A DNA stretch of 41,868 nucleotides, taken from positions 1 to 41,868 of the forward strand of contig JAVDPC010000039.1 in NCBI GenBank assembly GCA_031296915.1, written 5' to 3'. Shown one piece after another: positions 40,165 through 41,868 of the stretch. The notes beneath the pieces were generated by a model. It saw nothing but the letters and a program-made list of their open reading frames with translations. It ran no database searches and had not been told where the DNA came from. The stretch's first letter is position 1. Each line of letters begins with the position of its first letter. The stretch comes from Cerasicoccus frondis (GTDB lineage Bacteria > Verrucomicrobiota > Verrucomicrobiia > Opitutales > Cerasicoccaceae). Position numbers and translations under genes: made by a program.

Positions 40165-40248
40165 CTGCCGCAGGAACTCCTCCGGGTAGGCCATACTACC
40201 GGCCTTTCATCTGGTTACTCCTACAGGAAGCGTGCTTCGCCACAATAG

Positions 40249-40345
40249 CCTTCCGCCGCAGAGCGGTCTCCCGAGAAGGCTGTTGCGTTCTTGCACTGGG
40301 CTCCCTGTCGCGGAGAAGCCAGAAAGGCCGTGATAACCATGGCCT
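40249..40345 (+). promoter_or_regulatory. Structured leader C upstream of the 90-aa gene
   Basis: The 30-nt core at 40249-40278 repeats leader A (4821-4849) with one inserted base; the flanking AGCCTT/AAGGCT forms its outer stem. A second hairpin, AGGCCGTG-ATAAC-CATGGCCT (40325-40345), matches leader B's hairpin with compensating changes. A Shine-Dalgarno (AAGGAG) begins eight bases later. Confidence 0.6.
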
Positions 40346-40364
40346 ACTAAACGAAGGAGTTCCA

Positions 40365-40637
40365 ATGACAGACCAACAAAGCAAAAATGACCTCAAAGAG
40401 TCCATTGAGCAATCCGTCCACTATTCCCTAACGATCCTGGCCAACCTTGATTATGCTTACGGCCTTCTGGCAGCGGCTCTCGAATGCAGTGACACTTTCC
40501 CAGTCAGTTTAATCAAAGACATTGAGCAGGCAATCAAGGTCCACGAGGACACTCGTTCTGCCCGCATTAGCTACAAGGAGCGCATCGTCAAAGTTAAATA
40601 TCACCCACACCTCGAAGACGAACTGATGCCATTCTAA
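40365..40637 (+). CDS. Hypothetical small protein, 90 aa
   Basis: ATG at 40365 follows AAGGAG, with the conserved hairpin leader upstream. The product is acidic and helical in its first two thirds (LKESIEQSVHYSLTILANLD, YAYGLLAAALECSDTF, FPVSLIKDIEQAIKVHEDTR) and ends in a basic strand pair (YKERIVKVKYHPHLEDEL). No known domain. The shared leader suggests coordinated expression with 4933 and 5524. Confidence 0.7.
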   Translation: MTDQQSKNDLKESIEQSVHYSLTILANLDYAYGLLAAALECSDTFPVSLIKDIEQAIKVHEDTRSARISYKERIVKVKYHPHLEDELMPF

Positions 40638-40766
40638 AGCCGTTATTTTCCTATTGCCCCGGCTTCGATTTCGACGCCTCGCACTGGCATTGCCATCGAG
40701 ATCGAAGATAGCCGCTATTGCAGCCTAATAACTATTTCCCGAGGCATATGGTCTTCGGTGGCTGAC

Positions 40767-41030
40767 TTAATCGGTTACACTTTCAAGGTGCTTTATCCCT
40801 TTTTCAGTCAGAAAGACGCTGACACTATCGTAGGTAGTTTTTGCGGTTCGGGCAGATCGGTGTGGTTCCCCGACAAAACGAATCAGGAGTTTATTCTTCA
40901 GATTCCTGAGTAATTTAATGTCTTCCTGGAAAGCCTGTATGTCGGACCTGGAGTCCGATTCAGGACGAAATGCCATTTCATCGCCATTTTGGTGGATGAT
41001 TTGAAGGGCTTCGAGTTCCGAGCTGAACAT
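40767..41030 (-). CDS. Hypothetical small protein, 87 aa
   Basis: ATG at 41030. The sequence contains SDIQAFQEDIKLLRNLKNKL, a likely amphipathic helix, and FVGEPHRSARTAKTTYDSVS followed by VFLTEKGIKHLESV. The last part resembles the wing of a winged-helix fold, in which a final strand carries LTEKG-type ends, so a small DNA-binding protein is possible. It lies 19 bases after the ribbon-helix-helix gene on the same strand and is probably cotranscribed with it. Confidence 0.58.
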   Translation of the reverse strand: MFSSELEALQIIHQNGDEMAFRPESDSRSDIQAFQEDIKLLRNLKNKLLIRFVGEPHRSARTAKTTYDSVSVFLTEKGIKHLESVTD

Positions 41031-41049
41031 GGTGTTGATCGCGTCCGCG

Positions 41050-41250
41050 CTATTGTTCGGTTAGGTTTTCCAGAGCCGTCGCAATAAAATTGGAACGGTT
41101 GCGGTTCTCGGCCGCAGCCATCATATCAATTTTATGAACCAGCTCTTGAGGAAGGCTGATCGAAATTTGGGTCTTACCAGCTGCGCGGTTGACCGCACTT
41201 TTCTTAGCGGCCTTTTTGGCAGCCCGTTTTACTGTTTTCTTTTTCGCCAT
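41050..41250 (-). CDS. Ribbon-helix-helix protein with lysine/alanine-rich tail, 66 aa
   Basis: The ATG at 41250 is chosen because it gives the natural beginning MAKKKTVKRAAKKAAKKSAV; the frame is open to 41286. That N-terminal tail of Lys/Ala repeats resembles histone H1-like tails. Residues about 27-66 are a clear CopG-type ribbon-helix-helix: QISISLPQELVHKIDMMAAA, then NRNRSNFIATALENL. It probably binds DNA as a dimer and regulates plasmid genes such as its downstream neighbour; it may also be an antitoxin-type regulator. Confidence 0.8.
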   Translation of the reverse strand: MAKKKTVKRAAKKAAKKSAVNRAAGKTQISISLPQELVHKIDMMAAAENRNRSNFIATALENLTEQ

Positions 41251-41294
41251 AGCACTCAGGCAGTAAAGTATTCGGTGCTTCAGCACAAGCTAGT

Positions 41295-41612
41295 TTAGAT
41301 GCCCACAGTTAATGTTGGGCTGAAAGCAATAGCCAGGCAAAAAGCCGCCATCGAGCAATTTCCCATGTCCTTTTGTCTGTCGATCGATCGTAGCTTAATG
41401 CCGGCGATGAGGCATATCACCGTTGCCCCAAAGTGCATTCCTATCAGGGTTCCTTCCAGATCGAGCCTCATGACCGACCGTGTCAGGTAAAGGCGCGTGA
41501 CTACCCACCCCCCGATGATGTGCCAGAATATTACTGAGACAATCGTCGTGGTCATACCAGTGACAGCGAGCCATCGCCATATGGATTCACTAAAGGTGAT
41601 TTTTTCAGACAT
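41295..41612 (-). CDS. Small membrane protein, 105 aa
   Basis: Three hydrophobic stretches are seen: LAVTGMTTTIVSVIFWHIIG (about residues 15-34), GTLIGMHFGATVICLIAGIK (about 54-73) and SMAAFCLAIAFSPTLTVGI near the end. Positive charges between them fit an inner-membrane protein. No family was recognised. It is upstream of the ribbon-helix-helix gene on the same strand with a 44-base gap. Confidence 0.6.
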   Translation of the reverse strand: MSEKITFSESIWRWLAVTGMTTTIVSVIFWHIIGGWVVTRLYLTRSVMRLDLEGTLIGMHFGATVICLIAGIKLRSIDRQKDMGNCSMAAFCLAIAFSPTLTVGI

Positions 41613-41791
41613 GGTGATGAGATTCTTTATTATATCCCCTCATGGACTGTTCTCCTTTGTTGGTGGGGAAAGGCTTTTCCCCTGGCTCAAGCCGAAGTCT
41701 TGAGCGCACCCCATTCTAGCGGGGAGATCCCCGCAACGCCCCCACAATTTGATGGATAAAGGCTAAGGGGCGCCGCCCCTGGCGCCGCGCA
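41613..41791. other. GC-rich structured leader upstream of the parB-like gene, crossing the circle junction
   Basis: Together with 1-136 this gives about 315 bases without a gene. It has a palindrome GCGGGGAGATCCCCGC (41719-41734), a hairpin AGGGGC-GCC-GCCCCT (41766-41780), and a 10-bp inverted repeat GCGCAATGCC (41787-41796) with GGCATTGCGC (35-44 in this numbering). A further GAGCGA/TCGCTC stem is at 85-104, before the parB ribosome site. The architecture, hairpins ending just before a strong Shine-Dalgarno, resembles leaders A, B and C. Confidence 0.55.
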
Positions 41792-41868
41792 ATGCCCTCC
41801 AAACCGGCCCCGCCTCCGGCGGCCTGGCATTGCGCGTTGCCTCCCCGTTCTCGCCGAAGGGCAGGTTT
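41792..41868. repeat. Terminal direct repeat, right copy (circular assembly overlap)
   Basis: Exact copy of 1-77. See that entry; it should be counted once on the circular molecule. Confidence 0.93.

Noticed and set aside
40686..40914. Plus-strand open stretch overlapping the 87-residue minus-strand gene
   Set aside because: It reads without stops but has no start codon with a ribosome site and is antisense to a better-supported frame in line with its neighbour.
1..41868. tRNA, rRNA or antibiotic-resistance genes
   Set aside because: No cloverleaf-like sequence, rRNA core or known resistance protein was recognised while reading; tRNAscan and resistance-gene searches were not possible here.

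Overview
The window is almost certainly one complete circular plasmid. Its first 77 bases (1-77) are repeated exactly as its last 77 bases (41792-41868), as expected when a circle is cut open by a k-mer assembler, so the true molecule would be 41,791 bp. No rRNA, tRNA or core chromosomal gene was seen. The host is probably a member of the Verrucomicrobiota or a close relative in the PVC group. Two secreted proteins end in PEP-CTERM sorting signals, and there is a very large Sec-exported SpvB/FG-GAP/RHS protein next to a secreted protein with Asp-rich thrombospondin-3-like repeats, a combination typical of aquatic Verrucomicrobiota. Host assignment is inference.

Backbone, 0-21 kb. A large ParB-family protein (137-2011) and small unknown genes lead to a Y-family DNA polymerase (3048-4382). 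A set of small plasmid-type genes (4933-5736, with further members at 39955-40637) is preceded by structured hairpin leaders. The transfer block follows: a MobF relaxase with helicase (7137-10550), a small translationally coupled partner (6589-7137), and a divergent VirD4/TraD-type coupling protein (10719-13640). No mating-pair-formation genes are present, so the plasmid looks mobilizable, not self-transmissible. A Phd/PIN toxin-antitoxin pair overlaps the end of the coupling gene. Replication uses a Rep_3 initiator (14278-15753) with about 15 iterons of about 19 bp (15837-16514), an inverted operator at the rep promoter and one isolated iteron at the rep stop codon. A DUF3991/TOPRIM primase-like gene lies beside the origin. 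Partition uses a small ParA (18050-18622), a probable ribbon-helix-helix partner and an upstream centromere of ACC-N4-GGT palindromes on a ~9.3-bp spacing grid. A ParD/ParE pair and a degenerate N6-methylase complete this part.

Cargo, 21-33 kb. Five co-directional, mostly overlapping genes (21172-29994) encode three exported or membrane-anchored proteins, the 2089-residue SpvB-RHS protein with a C-terminal HNH-like nuclease tip, and a likely immunity protein. Two PEP-CTERM proteins follow on the other strand. Next comes a 698-bp cassette (31995-32692): a FimB-sized tyrosine recombinase between perfect 28-bp inverted repeats, which could be an invertible switch or a minimal mobile element.

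Cargo, 33-39 kb. This stretch is visibly more AT-rich. It has a second tyrosine recombinase (33883-34857), two lipoproteins, small membrane proteins and a decayed copy of the integrase 3' end (37061-37163), which together look like an inserted island. It ends with a helix-turn-helix protein followed at once by a 42-residue exported peptide (37618-38791), an arrangement reminiscent of regulator/signal-peptide pairs.

Remainder, 39-41.8 kb. Small plasmid genes, a lysine-rich ribbon-helix-helix protein, a small membrane protein and a GC-rich structured leader run back into parB across the circle junction.
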